Source of the DNA: Flavobacterium cellulosilyticum
Lineage (GTDB): Bacteria; Bacteroidota; Bacteroidia; Flavobacteriales; Flavobacteriaceae
DNA: 64,000 nt
Assembly: GCF_004349355.1 (NCBI RefSeq)
Contig: NZ_SMFK01000019.1
Span: 1 to 64,000, forward strand
Direction: 5' to 3'
Positions 20,001-28,985 of this stretch are shown piece by piece; positions within the stretch are counted from its first letter, which is position 1, and every line of letters begins with the position of its first letter. The notes beneath the pieces were generated by a model, which did no database searches, had not been told where the DNA came from, and saw only the letters and a program-made list of their open reading frames with translations. Both the position numbers and the translations under genes were made by a program.

Positions 20001-20340
20001 AGATCCAACTGCTTTACAGGCATTAAATGCGACTACTACAATGTGGTCCCCTAAAATGGATCGTTTCATAGTTAGTGACTGGGCAATGGAAGATGCTTCT
20101 TTCTTAAGATTAAACACTTTTACAATTGGTTATACTGCACCGGATTCTTTTGTTTCTAAATTAGGTATTTCAAAATTGAGATTTTATCAAACAATGAGTA
20201 ATGTATTTACACTAACTAACTATTCAGGGCCAGATCCTGAAGTTTCAACAAGAAGAAAAACTCCGCTTACTCCTGGTGTAGATTCTTCAGCTTATCCACG
20301 TAGTAGGCAAGTTGTTTTTGGTTTAAACCTTACTTTTTAA
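17074..20340 (+). CDS. SusC-like TonB-dependent outer-membrane transporter
   Basis: Outer-membrane importer for pectic oligosaccharides working with the SusD partner 107 bases downstream. Signal peptide 1-31, then a carboxypeptidase-regulatory-like domain (GVVLDEVGMPIPGANV..., ~35-112), the SusC hallmark LDEVVVIGYGT, a plug domain with VRVRGGGSLTQDSSPLIIVDG-type sequence, and a large beta-barrel ending in an aromatic residue (VFGLNLTF). The 1088-residue length is normal. It is expressed from the operator-bearing promoter at 16967. Preference for galacturonan-type ligands is inferred from the locus. Confidence 0.95.
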   Translation: MIAKQVFKKSKRLSFVIMLFLSLFMINEMNAQTKPSISGVVLDEVGMPIPGANVVERGTKNSTSTDIDGKYTIRVVSPKSELVFSYIGYENLTQLVGQKKSINVSLKSATSKLDEVVVIGYGTSKRSDLTGSVATISGADLKKVPVANIAETLTGRIAGVQVTSSEGSPDSEIKIRVRGGGSLTQDSSPLIIVDGFPVNSMNDVSPSDVENITILKDASSTAIYGSRGAYGVIIITTKSGKNNKVAVSYNVFYGTKNIAKYIDVLNPQDFAKWQYEYALLSSNPKGSTTSYDKYFGPWQSYAGVEATNWQKEIYGLKGTAQSHDLGVRGGTDKLSYNFNYALYDETAIMVGSNYKRNNLSLNLKNKTSDKVDLGFTIRYSNTQIGGSGANEQKEISTADSRLKHVVGYSPIDLPGLTTDDTDEAVSSYLVNPFVAVADNDRKQIRTNFNMLGSFSWKIINNMQFKSDFGLDVYNSLDYRFYGRSTYYASNIPLAVNQGSPSLVMSDEKEKRFRNANTINYDLKGLLGKDHNFKFLLGEEMIDYQSNTVTSAIQGYPKTFSFEKAMNLTTQGIPQSIDNNYSPDDKLLSFFGRVNYDFKNRYLFTATYRADGSSKFLGDNRWGYFPSAAVAWKINEENFMKNASWLNALKMRLSYGQAGNNNIPTGQIIQTFQSSNSAWINNVSNYWAASKTMANPDLKWETTITQNLGIDFSVLKNRLSGTVDLYKNVTSDLLINFPVSGSGYDSQYRNMGANQNKGLELSFNAVAIDKEDYGLSFNFNIGFNKSNINSLGIMDNFGWSSTWNSTMLPTNDYAVNVGQPLGMMVGFKNDGRYEVSDFTYNTTTGAYTLKPYFLADGVTKNPEGVVSNSTLIGTVAPGSMKLKDINNDGIVNAKDVSIIGNSNPKHTGGLVINANVHQFDFMAAFNWSYGNDVYNANKIEFSTTASSPNGQYRNLSTVMADGQRWTNLDPVSGTLVTDPTALQALNATTTMWSPKMDRFIVSDWAMEDASFLRLNTFTIGYTAPDSFVSKLGISKLRFYQTMSNVFTLTNYSGPDPEVSTRRKTPLTPGVDSSAYPRSRQVVFGLNLTF

Positions 20341-20447
20341 TTAAATAATATATATTAAGATGAAATGAGCATAAACTAAAATGGTATCAATAACCAATAT
20401 TAAATGCGAATTTCATCTGACTATTAAAAAACAATAAAAATCAACAG

Positions 20448-22253
20448 ATGAAAAAAATAATAATAATTTCAGGATTAATTCTATCAGGATTTCTTACTTC
20501 GTGTCAAGATTCGATAGATAATTTTTTAGAAGCACCCACAAAATCAACTTTGGATGAATCTATTATATTTTCTACTCCAAGTTTAGCTAAAGGAGCTATA
20601 GACGGAATTAAGATTCCCTTTGCGGAAACCAATTCCTATAGAGGTCGTTTTTTACCTTATTATGGTTTGAATACGGATATAGAATGGTTTAATAATTCAC
20701 AAAATGATGATGCTAAATCACAACTTTGTACCTATAGTGCTACAGCAAATAATACCGAAATGAATACCCCAAACAACGCCTGGGCTATGATGTATTCTGG
20801 AATTGAACGTGCCAATATTTGTGTACGTGGTTTACGTGCTTTTGGAAATCCAACTCCAGGTTCTGAACTAGGTCAATTATTAGGAGAAGCGCTTACTTTA
20901 AGAGCTATTTACTATGCTGATTTATTGAAATCATGGGGTGATATACCGATGCGTTTTGACCCTATTACGAATGCAACAATATATTTGCCAAAAACAAATC
21001 GTGATGAAATTTACAAACAACTGATAAAAGATTTAGGTGAAGCTGCTACATTAGTTGCTTGGCCAAAAGCAACTCCTGCAACAGCAACTGTTGAAAGAAT
21101 AAACAAAGCTTTTGTAAAAGGTTTTCGTGCTCGTTTGGCATTGGTAGCGAGTGGTTTTCAGCAATATCCTGATGGAGTTAGAAAAAGTACAGATCCTGAA
21201 CTTTCAGTAGATAAAATGTATAAGTTAGCGCTTAGCGAATGTCGTGAAGTAATCACAAGTGGTACGGCTAAATTAGAGCCTACATTTGAAGGATTATGGA
21301 GAAAATACAATCAAGAGGATATTAATGCAGGTGGAGAATCACTATGGGAACTTCCTTTTGCTGATGGTCGTGGTAGAATGTTGTTTACTTTTGCAGTAAA
21401 ACATACTTCAAATGATCAGTTTCATGCTAATGGAGCGAATAGAGGTGGAACATCAGGTCCACTTCCTACAGTATTTTATGATTACGATCAATCCGATATG
21501 CGTAGAGATGTAACTTGTGTGCCGTATATGTATGGTGCAGCAGTTTCTGGAATTGCTAAACAAACTTTAACTAAAGATAAATCAGAAATATGGTATTTTG
21601 GTAAATACCGTTATGAATGGATGAAACGTTTTGTAACCTCTACAAATGATGATGGTGTAAACAAAATGTACATGCGTTACGCAGAAGTGCTTATGATAGC
21701 TGCTGAAACAGCGAATGAAATAGAAGGACCAGCTGCTGCTGCACCCTACTTAAAAGAAATTCGTAAAAGAGCCTTTTCTACTGCCTCTCAAGCGGTAAAA
21801 GTGGATGCGTATGTAAATGCTATTACTTCAAAACAAGCCATGTTTAATGCGATTGTTGAAGAACATAAATATGAGTTTACAGGAGAAATGGAGCGTAAAC
21901 AAGCCCTTATTCGTTGGAATTTATTGAAAACCAAATTAGACGATGCAAAATCTAAAATGACTCGTTTCCAACAACGTACTGGAGAATATGCCACTGTACC
22001 GACCACCTTGTATTTCAAATACAACACTGATAATGTTTCTTTAATTATTTATGGTTTAAATCGTGGGGAAATTACAGATCCAGGAGTTGGATATACATCA
22101 CTTAGTTGGGCATGGGTAGGTGCGACTGCAGAAGCTAAATCCAATTCTCTATATAAAGCAGGAGCTAATCCGGATGCAAGACAGTTTTGGCCAATATGGC
22201 AAGTTTTCATTGAAAGTAGTAACAATAAATTAGTTAACGATTATGGTTATTAA
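20448..22253 (+). CDS. SusD/RagB-family surface glycan-binding lipoprotein
   Basis: Surface lipoprotein that captures oligosaccharides and caps the SusC barrel. The lipobox FLTSC is near residue 19, followed by the DNFLEAPTKSTLDES segment typical of SusD N-termini. TPR-like helices include EALTLRAIYYADLLKSWGDIPM, and the C-terminal YMRYAEVLMIAAETANE and EHKYEFTGEMERKQALIRW blocks are classical SusD signatures. At 601 residues it is of ordinary size. A hairpin terminator follows 58 bases after the stop. Confidence 0.94.
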   Translation: MKKIIIISGLILSGFLTSCQDSIDNFLEAPTKSTLDESIIFSTPSLAKGAIDGIKIPFAETNSYRGRFLPYYGLNTDIEWFNNSQNDDAKSQLCTYSATANNTEMNTPNNAWAMMYSGIERANICVRGLRAFGNPTPGSELGQLLGEALTLRAIYYADLLKSWGDIPMRFDPITNATIYLPKTNRDEIYKQLIKDLGEAATLVAWPKATPATATVERINKAFVKGFRARLALVASGFQQYPDGVRKSTDPELSVDKMYKLALSECREVITSGTAKLEPTFEGLWRKYNQEDINAGGESLWELPFADGRGRMLFTFAVKHTSNDQFHANGANRGGTSGPLPTVFYDYDQSDMRRDVTCVPYMYGAAVSGIAKQTLTKDKSEIWYFGKYRYEWMKRFVTSTNDDGVNKMYMRYAEVLMIAAETANEIEGPAAAAPYLKEIRKRAFSTASQAVKVDAYVNAITSKQAMFNAIVEEHKYEFTGEMERKQALIRWNLLKTKLDDAKSKMTRFQQRTGEYATVPTTLYFKYNTDNVSLIIYGLNRGEITDPGVGYTSLSWAWVGATAEAKSNSLYKAGANPDARQFWPIWQVFIESSNNKLVNDYGY

Positions 22254-22310
22254 TAGTAAGTACCAATTTAAAGGTAGATTTATTATTAAACTATATTAAA
22301 TACTAAGATT

Positions 22311-22352
22311 AGGAGATGACATTATTAACTATTTTGCATCTCCTTTTTTTTT
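22311..22352 (+). terminator. Rho-independent terminator after susCD
   Basis: Eight-base perfect stem AGGAGATG (22311-22318) with CATCTCCT (22337-22344), loop of 18 bases, followed by nine Ts. It closes the susC-susD transcript and isolates it from the PL9 remnant and the pectinesterase downstream. Confidence 0.8.
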
Positions 22353-22390
22353 GTTTACAATTAATTGTTAATCTGTTTTTTTATTATTAG

Positions 22391-22889
22391 AAAACACAAA
22401 ATACCGATGGTGGAAATGGTTTCATAACAGGTGGAAGTGATACGAAAGATTTAAAACACAATGCACTTTATACAAATTGTATTGCAGCAGGGAATGCCGC
22501 CAAAGGTTTTGACCACCACAGTAACAGAGGAGAAGTGACATTATACAATTGTTCTTCTTATTTAAATGCAGTGAATTACTCTTTTGGAACTACCATTCCT
22601 TTAGGGAAATTAATTGTTAAAAACAGCAACACTTTGGGTGTCTTTGGACTAACATCTGCTACGATAGTCGATATGACGAACATAGTTGGCAAGACGGAAT
22701 GGTGGTTTCGGAAGCTGATTTTAAAAGTATCGATTATTTGGAATTGTTAGCTCCAAGAAAAGCCGATGGGAGTTTGCCGGATGTTACCTTTTTTCATTTA
22801 AATAGTGGTAGCAAATTAATTGATAAGGGTATCAATGTAGGATGCCTTTTAATGTTGCTGCTCCAGATATAGGAGCTTTTGAAAACTAA
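22391..22889 (+). pseudogene. Remnant of a PL9-type pectate lyase (C-terminal part)
   Basis: The three frames together encode the C-terminal part of a right-handed beta-helix pectate lyase: GNGFITGGSDTKDLKHNA, KGFDHHSNRGEVTLYNCSSY, then after a frameshift near 22675 LELLAPRKADGSLPDVTFFHL, and after another near 22845 MPFNVAAPDIGAFEN with a stop at 22887-22889. The N-terminal two thirds are absent; homology begins directly after a stop codon. The DGGNG/KGFD pattern is characteristic of PL9 enzymes. The truncation plus two frameshifts mark a dead gene between susD and the pectinesterase. Confidence 0.8.
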
Positions 22890-22972
22890 TATACAATTCT
22901 CATATATAAAAACGATTGCATTTATTTAGGCAATCAAATACTTAATGTCTCATTTTTTTAAATTAATTAATT

Positions 22973-25900
22973 ATGAAATTAAAATTACTTTTATTGACGA
23001 TGTTGCTTTCCATCTCTTTTGTTCAAGCTCAGAAAACAGATGTTTGGGATTTAGGAGGCCAACAATTAGACACCAATTTGTATAATAATAAATTGACTGT
23101 TGACGATATTAATGCCTGGTATCCCGGAGTTGCTGGAGGTACAAATGCGACTAATTTGCCTTCATCAACAGTCCTTACACTAACTCCAGGTGTGTTGACA
23201 CTTAAAACGGGAGGCTCGGATCGATTATACACAACTAATACTGCAATTACTCGCTATGCAATGGGAAATATTGGAACTACAGATGCAAATTATTCCGCAC
23301 GCTATTATTGTAATGGTAACGCTTCTACTACAACTCGATTTTTTACATTAACATTAGCTGTTGATGATGAGGTAACAATTGTTTCAAGTTCTGAAACTGG
23401 AAGTTTTCCATTGACTATTGTTAATACTACAGCGGGTACCAATCAATCGGAATCGATTCCAGTTGTACAGTCTGGAACAACTGTTAGTTTGGTAAAATTT
23501 CAGGCAAAACAAGCGGGAGATTTTAAAATATCGTGTTTAACAGGAAAAGGGAATTATTACAGAATCCTAAGAAAACCTGCTAATTACAAATCTATCACGG
23601 GTTCTATTGATGAAACTGGCGCTCCTGGGATAGGTGGTTATTCTGTTTCATTTACAAATCCAGCGGGTAAAGTGTGGACAGCCCCAGTAGCAGCTGGTTC
23701 ATTTAATGTAAGTCTTCCTGCAGGCTTTACTTACCAAATGAGTTTGGTGAATGCCAATGGATATATCATTAGTAATGGAGAATCTTTGGCTGTAACAGAT
23801 GCTACCACAACCTATAATATGACGGTTGTAAAAGTGTTCTTATACAACCTTAGTGGTTCAATTTCAGGCTTAGGGAGTGGTATATCAAAACTAGCACTAG
23901 TATATACGCCAGACCCAGCAGCTAATAAAGTTTATGTTCCTAAACCAGTTATCAATACAACTAATGCAACTTATACTGTAGATTTAGAAGCGAACACTCA
24001 GTATACAATTTCTGGGCAAGGAGTAAACGACAATGAAATTATTGCCAATACGATTACCATTACAGCAGCCACATCAGCTAATATTACATTTACGCCAAAA
24101 CCAACCTATGGAGTTTCAATTAATACCACGGGCTTAACTGGAATACAATTGAGTAATTTAAAAATGACGTTTACGAATTTAAATGAAAGTGGCTATGTGT
24201 ATAATTTCAATTCTGTTACAGGAATAAGCTTGCGAAACGGAACTTATAGTGTTGCATTAAGCGGGTTAGATGATTATCCTGTTGATGCAGGTTTGGTTTC
24301 TAATTTAAAAGTGAATGGCGTTGCTACTTCAAAAAATGTGGTTTTTAAACCAGTAACTATTTGGTCTTTTGAAGATAAAACAATTTCAACCACAACAACG
24401 GTTGGATATAAAGGAATGTTATTGACAGGAACGGTTTCAAATCGTATCGCCCAAGGAGATTTAACTGCTAAAACAGGATCTACAATTAAAATACCTGTAA
24501 GCAACATTGGTGACAAAGTATTAGTTACCTATTATTATGCTGCCAATTTCACTATCGAAGGCGGAGCCCCAATTATTACCACTAGCAATAGTACTAATAT
24601 TCTTGAAAATGTTGAATATACCTATACAGGTACAGAAACTAATCCTGGATATGTTACAATAACTGTAGGAGGTTCGTCGCTTACCTCTTATTTTACCAAT
24701 ATTCAAGTAGGTGGAGGTACTACAACCTATTCACCAATAATTACCGTAGGTGTAGGAAAAAATTATCCAACAATCAATGCGGCTCTTACTGCTGTATCAT
24801 TTATGAATAGAACTGCTACCGATCGTGTTACGATTATGATTGATCCAGGGAATTATGAAGAAATGATAGATGTTACTCAACCTAATGTAACTTTAAAAAA
24901 CGCTGCCTCAACTCCAAATATAAACTTGTTGAACAAAGGGGTAGATATTGATGCTAATGCAGTAAGAATAACATCGTATTATGGTATTGGTTACAACTAT
25001 TATAGTATGAAAAATAATCAAAAATGGGATGCTGACGTTCTGCGAATAAATAAAGAAAATGGATCTCAGCCTTATGTGAACGTAAGTGGTACTACCAATA
25101 ATTCCTATTGGAATGCAACACTTTTAATAAGTGCTAACGGATTTACAGCCCAAGATATAATAATAGAGAATTCATATAACCAATATATTTCATTAAAAGA
25201 ATCTCAAGATGTAGTGGAATTAGCTTCAGGAAACAAGGGAGTGCGTTCTACAACATTCGGAAGCGTTGCCGTTCAAGATAAAGCTTTTGTAGAAAGAGCT
25301 GCTGCTTTTGCTGTTAAAAACGGAATTGACAAAGTAATATTAAATAAATGTCGAGTTATAGGTCGTCAAGATTCATTCTTTGGAGGAACAACTGCTAGGG
25401 TAGTGGTGTACAAAGGAGTTATGATGGGTTCTACGGATTATATTTTTGGTGGTATGAATGCTGTTTTTTATCAGACAGATTTTGCAATGAATACCAGTGA
25501 TACCAGTAATGACGCTTCTTATTTAACAGCTGCACAACAAGCTACAGGAAGAGGGTATTTGATGTACGAATGTAAAATAACGACTGCTATTCCAGGTACA
25601 GAAACAGCATCGGTGTATCGCTCTAAACCAGGTTATTTTGGACGTCCTTGGGCTGCCAATACTAGTGAAGTCGTTTTTTATAACACAACAATCGAAACAA
25701 CTAATTTTCCTGCAAATGCTGGACAATCACTTATTGTACCTTTGGGATGGAATAATTCATTAAGTGGCGAATCTCCTAAAATGTACGAGTACGGTACAAT
25801 AGAAAATTCAGGAGTCAACAATAACGCTAGTCGTGCTTCTTGGGCTACATTATTGTCTGTACCTACATTGACCGATGGTACCGCAATATCTACTTTCAAT

Positions 25901-26197
25901 TTCACCAAAGGTGCCGATAATTGGGATCCTATTCCAGTCTTAATTGCTGCTGATGGTTCGCTTGCTAACAAAAAATTTCAAACTCAAACTACTGTAAATG
26001 TTTATGCTTATAAGGATACAGTTGTGGTTTCAAACATTAAATCAAAAACTAAAGTTTTAGTTTACACTATTAATGGGACATTGGTAAAATCATTTGAAAC
26101 CAATATAGAAACAAAATTTAATTTAAATCCAGGTACTTGGATTGTTGTCGTTAAAGCAACAGATGGTGAAAAAAACACCAAACTGATAACTTTTTAA
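22973..26197 (+). CDS. Multidomain T9SS-secreted pectinesterase (CE8)
   Basis: Secreted protein of 1074 residues. Signal peptide 1-19. An N-terminal beta-sandwich-like module (~20-205) begins VWDLGGQQ and may bind carbohydrate; Ig-like linkers follow to ~585. The CE8 pectin methylesterase domain occupies ~590-960, with variants of the usual blocks: QDSFF near 798 (for QDTLY), DYIFGG near 821 and FGRPWAA near 888, keeping both catalytic aspartates and the arginine. The last ~75 residues are a T9SS sorting domain. It would demethylate polymeric pectin at the cell surface. Its own upstream region has only half an operator (CGATTGCA at 22913-22920). Confidence 0.88.
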   Translation: MKLKLLLLTMLLSISFVQAQKTDVWDLGGQQLDTNLYNNKLTVDDINAWYPGVAGGTNATNLPSSTVLTLTPGVLTLKTGGSDRLYTTNTAITRYAMGNIGTTDANYSARYYCNGNASTTTRFFTLTLAVDDEVTIVSSSETGSFPLTIVNTTAGTNQSESIPVVQSGTTVSLVKFQAKQAGDFKISCLTGKGNYYRILRKPANYKSITGSIDETGAPGIGGYSVSFTNPAGKVWTAPVAAGSFNVSLPAGFTYQMSLVNANGYIISNGESLAVTDATTTYNMTVVKVFLYNLSGSISGLGSGISKLALVYTPDPAANKVYVPKPVINTTNATYTVDLEANTQYTISGQGVNDNEIIANTITITAATSANITFTPKPTYGVSINTTGLTGIQLSNLKMTFTNLNESGYVYNFNSVTGISLRNGTYSVALSGLDDYPVDAGLVSNLKVNGVATSKNVVFKPVTIWSFEDKTISTTTTVGYKGMLLTGTVSNRIAQGDLTAKTGSTIKIPVSNIGDKVLVTYYYAANFTIEGGAPIITTSNSTNILENVEYTYTGTETNPGYVTITVGGSSLTSYFTNIQVGGGTTTYSPIITVGVGKNYPTINAALTAVSFMNRTATDRVTIMIDPGNYEEMIDVTQPNVTLKNAASTPNINLLNKGVDIDANAVRITSYYGIGYNYYSMKNNQKWDADVLRINKENGSQPYVNVSGTTNNSYWNATLLISANGFTAQDIIIENSYNQYISLKESQDVVELASGNKGVRSTTFGSVAVQDKAFVERAAAFAVKNGIDKVILNKCRVIGRQDSFFGGTTARVVVYKGVMMGSTDYIFGGMNAVFYQTDFAMNTSDTSNDASYLTAAQQATGRGYLMYECKITTAIPGTETASVYRSKPGYFGRPWAANTSEVVFYNTTIETTNFPANAGQSLIVPLGWNNSLSGESPKMYEYGTIENSGVNNNASRASWATLLSVPTLTDGTAISTFNFTKGADNWDPIPVLIAADGSLANKKFQTQTTVNVYAYKDTVVVSNIKSKTKVLVYTINGTLVKSFETNIETKFNLNPGTWIVVVKATDGEKNTKLITF

Positions 26198-26461
26198 CTC
26201 AAAACAGCAAGTTTTAAAAGTAAAATGAGGCGTTTAGTCTTATTTTGCTTTTAAAACAATAATTCTTTAATTTCATTTACTCGAATATAAAGTACTTGAA
26301 CCAACCTAAAACAAATAAATTTCACGTGAAGGGATATTTAAATTTCAAATTGGGATTCTATTTTTAAAAAAATGAATTTGTAGTCAATTACTATCATTTT
26401 TAGAATAAAAAAATGAATATTAGCTTATAGTTCCTTTTTTTTTATTTAATTGTTAATTAGT

Positions 26462-26505
26462 TTGTTTAATTTAATATAATTAGTATTTTTGTGTAATCGA
26501 TTGCA
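26462..26505 (+). promoter_or_regulatory. Promoter with operator upstream of the small T9SS protein gene
   Basis: A full Bacteroidota promoter: TTG at 26462-26464, 19-base spacer, -7 box TATTTTTG at 26484-26491, then TGTAATCGATTGCA at 26492-26505 with its centre 7.5 nt past the box. It lies 28 bases before the ATG at 26534. Confidence 0.82.
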
Positions 26506-26533
26506 AACTATAAAACAACTAAAAATTTTTATT

Positions 26534-27376
26534 ATGAAAAAAAAATTACTTCTTTTAATTCTTCCTATACTATTTATAGGATTAACTGTTAATGCTCAAA
26601 CGAAAACTTGGGATTTTGGTAATAACGGTGGTGGATATTGGCCTATTACTGCTTCTGGAGTTGGTACTATTGGTGCTGGAACTGAAGCCGTCATCGATAA
26701 ATTAGGATTATTTTCTAATGACCCAGCCAATACAGGAATTGTAAATTTCGGTGCTGTCAATGCGTCTGGAGCTTCGTTTGATGACTTATATGTAGGAGTG
26801 AATCGCTTCCAATTGAATGGTGGAGGTGGTGGAACAGCAGGTAATGTATTACCTACACAGCGTTATGTCTATTTTACCGTAAGTGGAGCCTGTACAGTAA
26901 AGGTTTGGTTTAAAACGGGTTCTAATGGAGCCGTTCGTTCTGTTTTATGTACTGATGGTTCAGCTATTCTAGGTTCAGGTACTTCTAATAGTGGTGGTAA
27001 TCTAGATTTAGTTATTTTTACGGTTAATATTTCTGCTGCTCAGGCATTGGGGAAGAAAATTTATATTTATGGAGACACAACGTCTAGTAACCTTTATAAA
27101 ATCGAAGTTACTGGAGCAACTGTGACCACTCCTTCTTTAGCTACCACAAGCTTCAAAAAACAATCTGATGTTATGGTATATGCTAAAAACAATAGAATCT
27201 TCTTATCTAACATAAAATCAAGTACGCAAGTTAAAGTTTACAACGTTTTGGGAGCAGTAGTAAAATCGACTAAAACAGATTCAGATACTAATTTAGATAT
27301 TAACAAGGGTGGTGTTTATATTGTAAACGTAAAATCAGTTGATGGTGAAAAATCAGTAAAAGTAATTGTGCAGTAA
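26534..27376 (+). CDS. T9SS-secreted protein with a single beta-sandwich, carbohydrate-binding-like module
   Basis: 280-residue secreted protein of unknown function. Signal peptide MKKKLLLLILPILFIGLTVNAQ, then one module (~23-200) opening KTWDFGNNGGGYWP and ending in a Y(K)IEVTGA strand, then a T9SS type A sorting domain (~205-280). The start at 26534 is chosen over an upstream in-frame Met because the operator and transcription start lie at 26492-26505. The module resembles the N-terminal parts of the neighbouring pectinesterase and of the 775-residue surface protein, suggesting a pectin-binding surface protein. No catalytic motif was found. Confidence 0.8.
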   Translation: MKKKLLLLILPILFIGLTVNAQTKTWDFGNNGGGYWPITASGVGTIGAGTEAVIDKLGLFSNDPANTGIVNFGAVNASGASFDDLYVGVNRFQLNGGGGGTAGNVLPTQRYVYFTVSGACTVKVWFKTGSNGAVRSVLCTDGSAILGSGTSNSGGNLDLVIFTVNISAAQALGKKIYIYGDTTSSNLYKIEVTGATVTTPSLATTSFKKQSDVMVYAKNNRIFLSNIKSSTQVKVYNVLGAVVKSTKTDSDTNLDINKGGVYIVNVKSVDGEKSVKVIVQ

Positions 27377-27397
27377 TAATAATTTTGTTTTAATTTT

Positions 27398-27436
27398 AAA
27401 ATAGGCTATTCCAGTTTGGATAGCCTATTTTTTTTA
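27398..27436 (+). terminator. Rho-independent terminator after the small T9SS gene
   Basis: Perfect 11-base stem AAATAGGCTAT (27398-27408) with ATAGCCTATTT (27420-27430), 11-base loop, T-run continuing to 27435. It lies 22 bases after the stop codon. Confidence 0.85.
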
Positions 27437-27540
27437 TCTACTATTTTGGTGTAAAAATGAAAAAGAGTTGGTAAAAAAAAGCTGCTAAGCATCATAAAAC
27501 TGGAAGATTCCAAAAGTTTTTTGAAATTCGTTTATTTTGA

Positions 27541-27684
27541 CAGTTCAACTTTGACTCAAGTAAGAAACTGTTATTATTTATAAAAACTTCAAAAAAACAT
27601 TGTTCAAAGTGTATGAATCATTACACGATAAAATGGGGTACTCAACAAAATAAAAAACAATTTAAATGTAAAGAGTGCAATTAA
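27541..27684 (+). mobile_element. Transposase N-terminal zinc-ribbon remnant
   Basis: A 47-codon open stretch after a TGA encodes FIKTSKKHCSKCMNHYTIKWG followed by KKQFKCKECN and a stop. The CxxC...CxxC pattern with a basic Gly/Lys-rich middle matches the zinc-binding N-terminus of several Bacteroidota IS transposases. No start codon, no catalytic domain and no matching ends were found, so it is debris. Confidence 0.55.
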
Positions 27685-27826
27685 TGATTTAACTCTTGCA
27701 ATTCATCTGTTTTGAATTACAGCAAGTAAATTTGGGATTAGAATTTGATAATTGGTAAAGTTGTTTTTGATAAATTATCAAAGAAATCAAGTTATAGTAA
27801 AAGCAATTTACATCTGTGTTTTCTTA

Positions 27827-28001
27827 AACCCAGATTCCGCATTAGACTTCGTTTTGAAACTGAATTATTCAATAAAAACAAGTGCGCACGGACTTTTGTT
27901 AAAGAAGGAATACATTGTATTTCATTTTTAAAAAAAGGAGTACGTACTTGGTTTTGAAGAAGAATTAGGTTGTAGTAGATTTCTAATGCGGAATTTGGGT
28001 T
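27827..28001. mobile_element. MITE-like element or internally deleted IS with terminal inverted repeats
   Basis: Left end AACCCAGATTCCGCATTAGA (27827-27846) and right end TCTAATGCGGAATTTGGGTT (27982-28001) are inverted repeats with one mismatch in 20. The 135 bases between them contain no credible gene. Size and structure fit a non-autonomous element or an IS that has lost its transposase. The following 28002-28322 contains no recognisable gene; it is AT-rich and probably decayed sequence. Confidence 0.65.
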
Positions 28002-28322
28002 ATATGTTATCAGAAGGTCCTGTTTTTAATTAAATTCTCCTCTTTGGTAAAATAGATGGATATTTATGGAATCTGGTTTAAGGTCATGCCTAGGCATAAA
28101 TTTGGTTCTGAAAAGAAATTATTAGCTATTTAAATCCAATAAATAAATCCAAATAAGGTTTGTTTTATTAAATGTAGGAGGAGTGAACAAAACGTATAAA
28201 TAAGGACGAAATCAACGGCCCTTATTAGTTATAATTATAAGCTATCGTTAAATAATAGCTCTTCAGCTGAGCTTATGTCGTCGTGAATAAGATAAAAGAT
28301 TTGTCTATAGTAAAATATTTCA

Positions 28323-28847
28323 TTATATAAAAAAGGGGGCGGCTAGTTTGCTTTTAGAAGTCTCATCTATAATTTCAAGTTTTAAGCTATTTACAAATTC
28401 AAGATCTAATGATAAATTATAATTATAGATTTCCTTCCTAACAAGATATACCATATTAACATGATCTTGTTTTGAGTTCATGAAAAATCTTTTTTTATAT
28501 AAAGTACCATCTAATAAATTTACATTGAATTGATACCATTTAAATTTATGTATTTTTATTAAAATTGGAATACAAACAAATAAAATTGCAAAAACAATAA
28601 AATCTATTGGTAAATAAAGTAACATTAGAAAAACTAACATCAATGCAATTGCACTTAATCTCAATTTATTTGAAGTGCTTAATTTAGATTTATTGATAAA
28701 TATCCGGCCAATTTTAGAAAATAAAATGTATTTATCCTCCTTGTTTTTAAACACTAAAAGGATTCCGTTATCTAAAATTGTTTGAGATACAAATGGAATC
28801 GTAGTTGAGTTATCTCTACTTAGATTAGAATTGAAATTGTTATTCAT
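28323..28847 (-). CDS. Hypothetical membrane protein with two central TM helices
   Basis: 174 residues, not recognised. A polar N-terminal region (~1-60) precedes two closely spaced hydrophobic segments (about 65-80 and 83-98) joined by a short loop, then a soluble C-terminal domain with a basic patch (KKRFFMNSKQDH). This layout resembles PH-like or bPH-type small membrane proteins, but no specific motif supports that. It sits between insertion-sequence debris and a small T9SS-locus protein and has no operator. Confidence 0.6.
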   Translation of the reverse strand: MNNNFNSNLSRDNSTTIPFVSQTILDNGILLVFKNKEDKYILFSKIGRIFINKSKLSTSNKLRLSAIALMLVFLMLLYLPIDFIVFAILFVCIPILIKIHKFKWYQFNVNLLDGTLYKKRFFMNSKQDHVNMVYLVRKEIYNYNLSLDLEFVNSLKLEIIDETSKSKLAAPFFI

Positions 28848-28924
28848 AATTTAAAATTTTTGAAATGAATACTTATTTTAAAAACTGAAATTAAATTTGA
28901 TATTTATTAAAATAAAATAAAAAA

Positions 28925-28951
28925 GAAACCCTGCCCATGGAGCAGGGTTCA
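28925..28951 (-). terminator. Rho-independent terminator after the small PID-type membrane protein gene
   Basis: On the reverse strand AACCCTGC and GCAGGGTT (28942-28949 and 28927-28934) form a GC-rich stem with a short loop, followed by a T-run. It lies 35 bases past the 73-residue protein's stop. Confidence 0.8.
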
Positions 28952-28985
28952 TCTTTAAAAAAACAAAACCAATATTAATTGTAAC

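Noticed and set aside
22911-22921. Half operator AACGATTGCAT before the pectinesterase gene
   Set aside because: Only one half matches and there is no TAnnTTTG box at the fixed spacing.
27745-27957. Forward open frame of 70 codons
   Set aside because: Spans one end of the MITE-like element; composition and sequence do not look like a protein.
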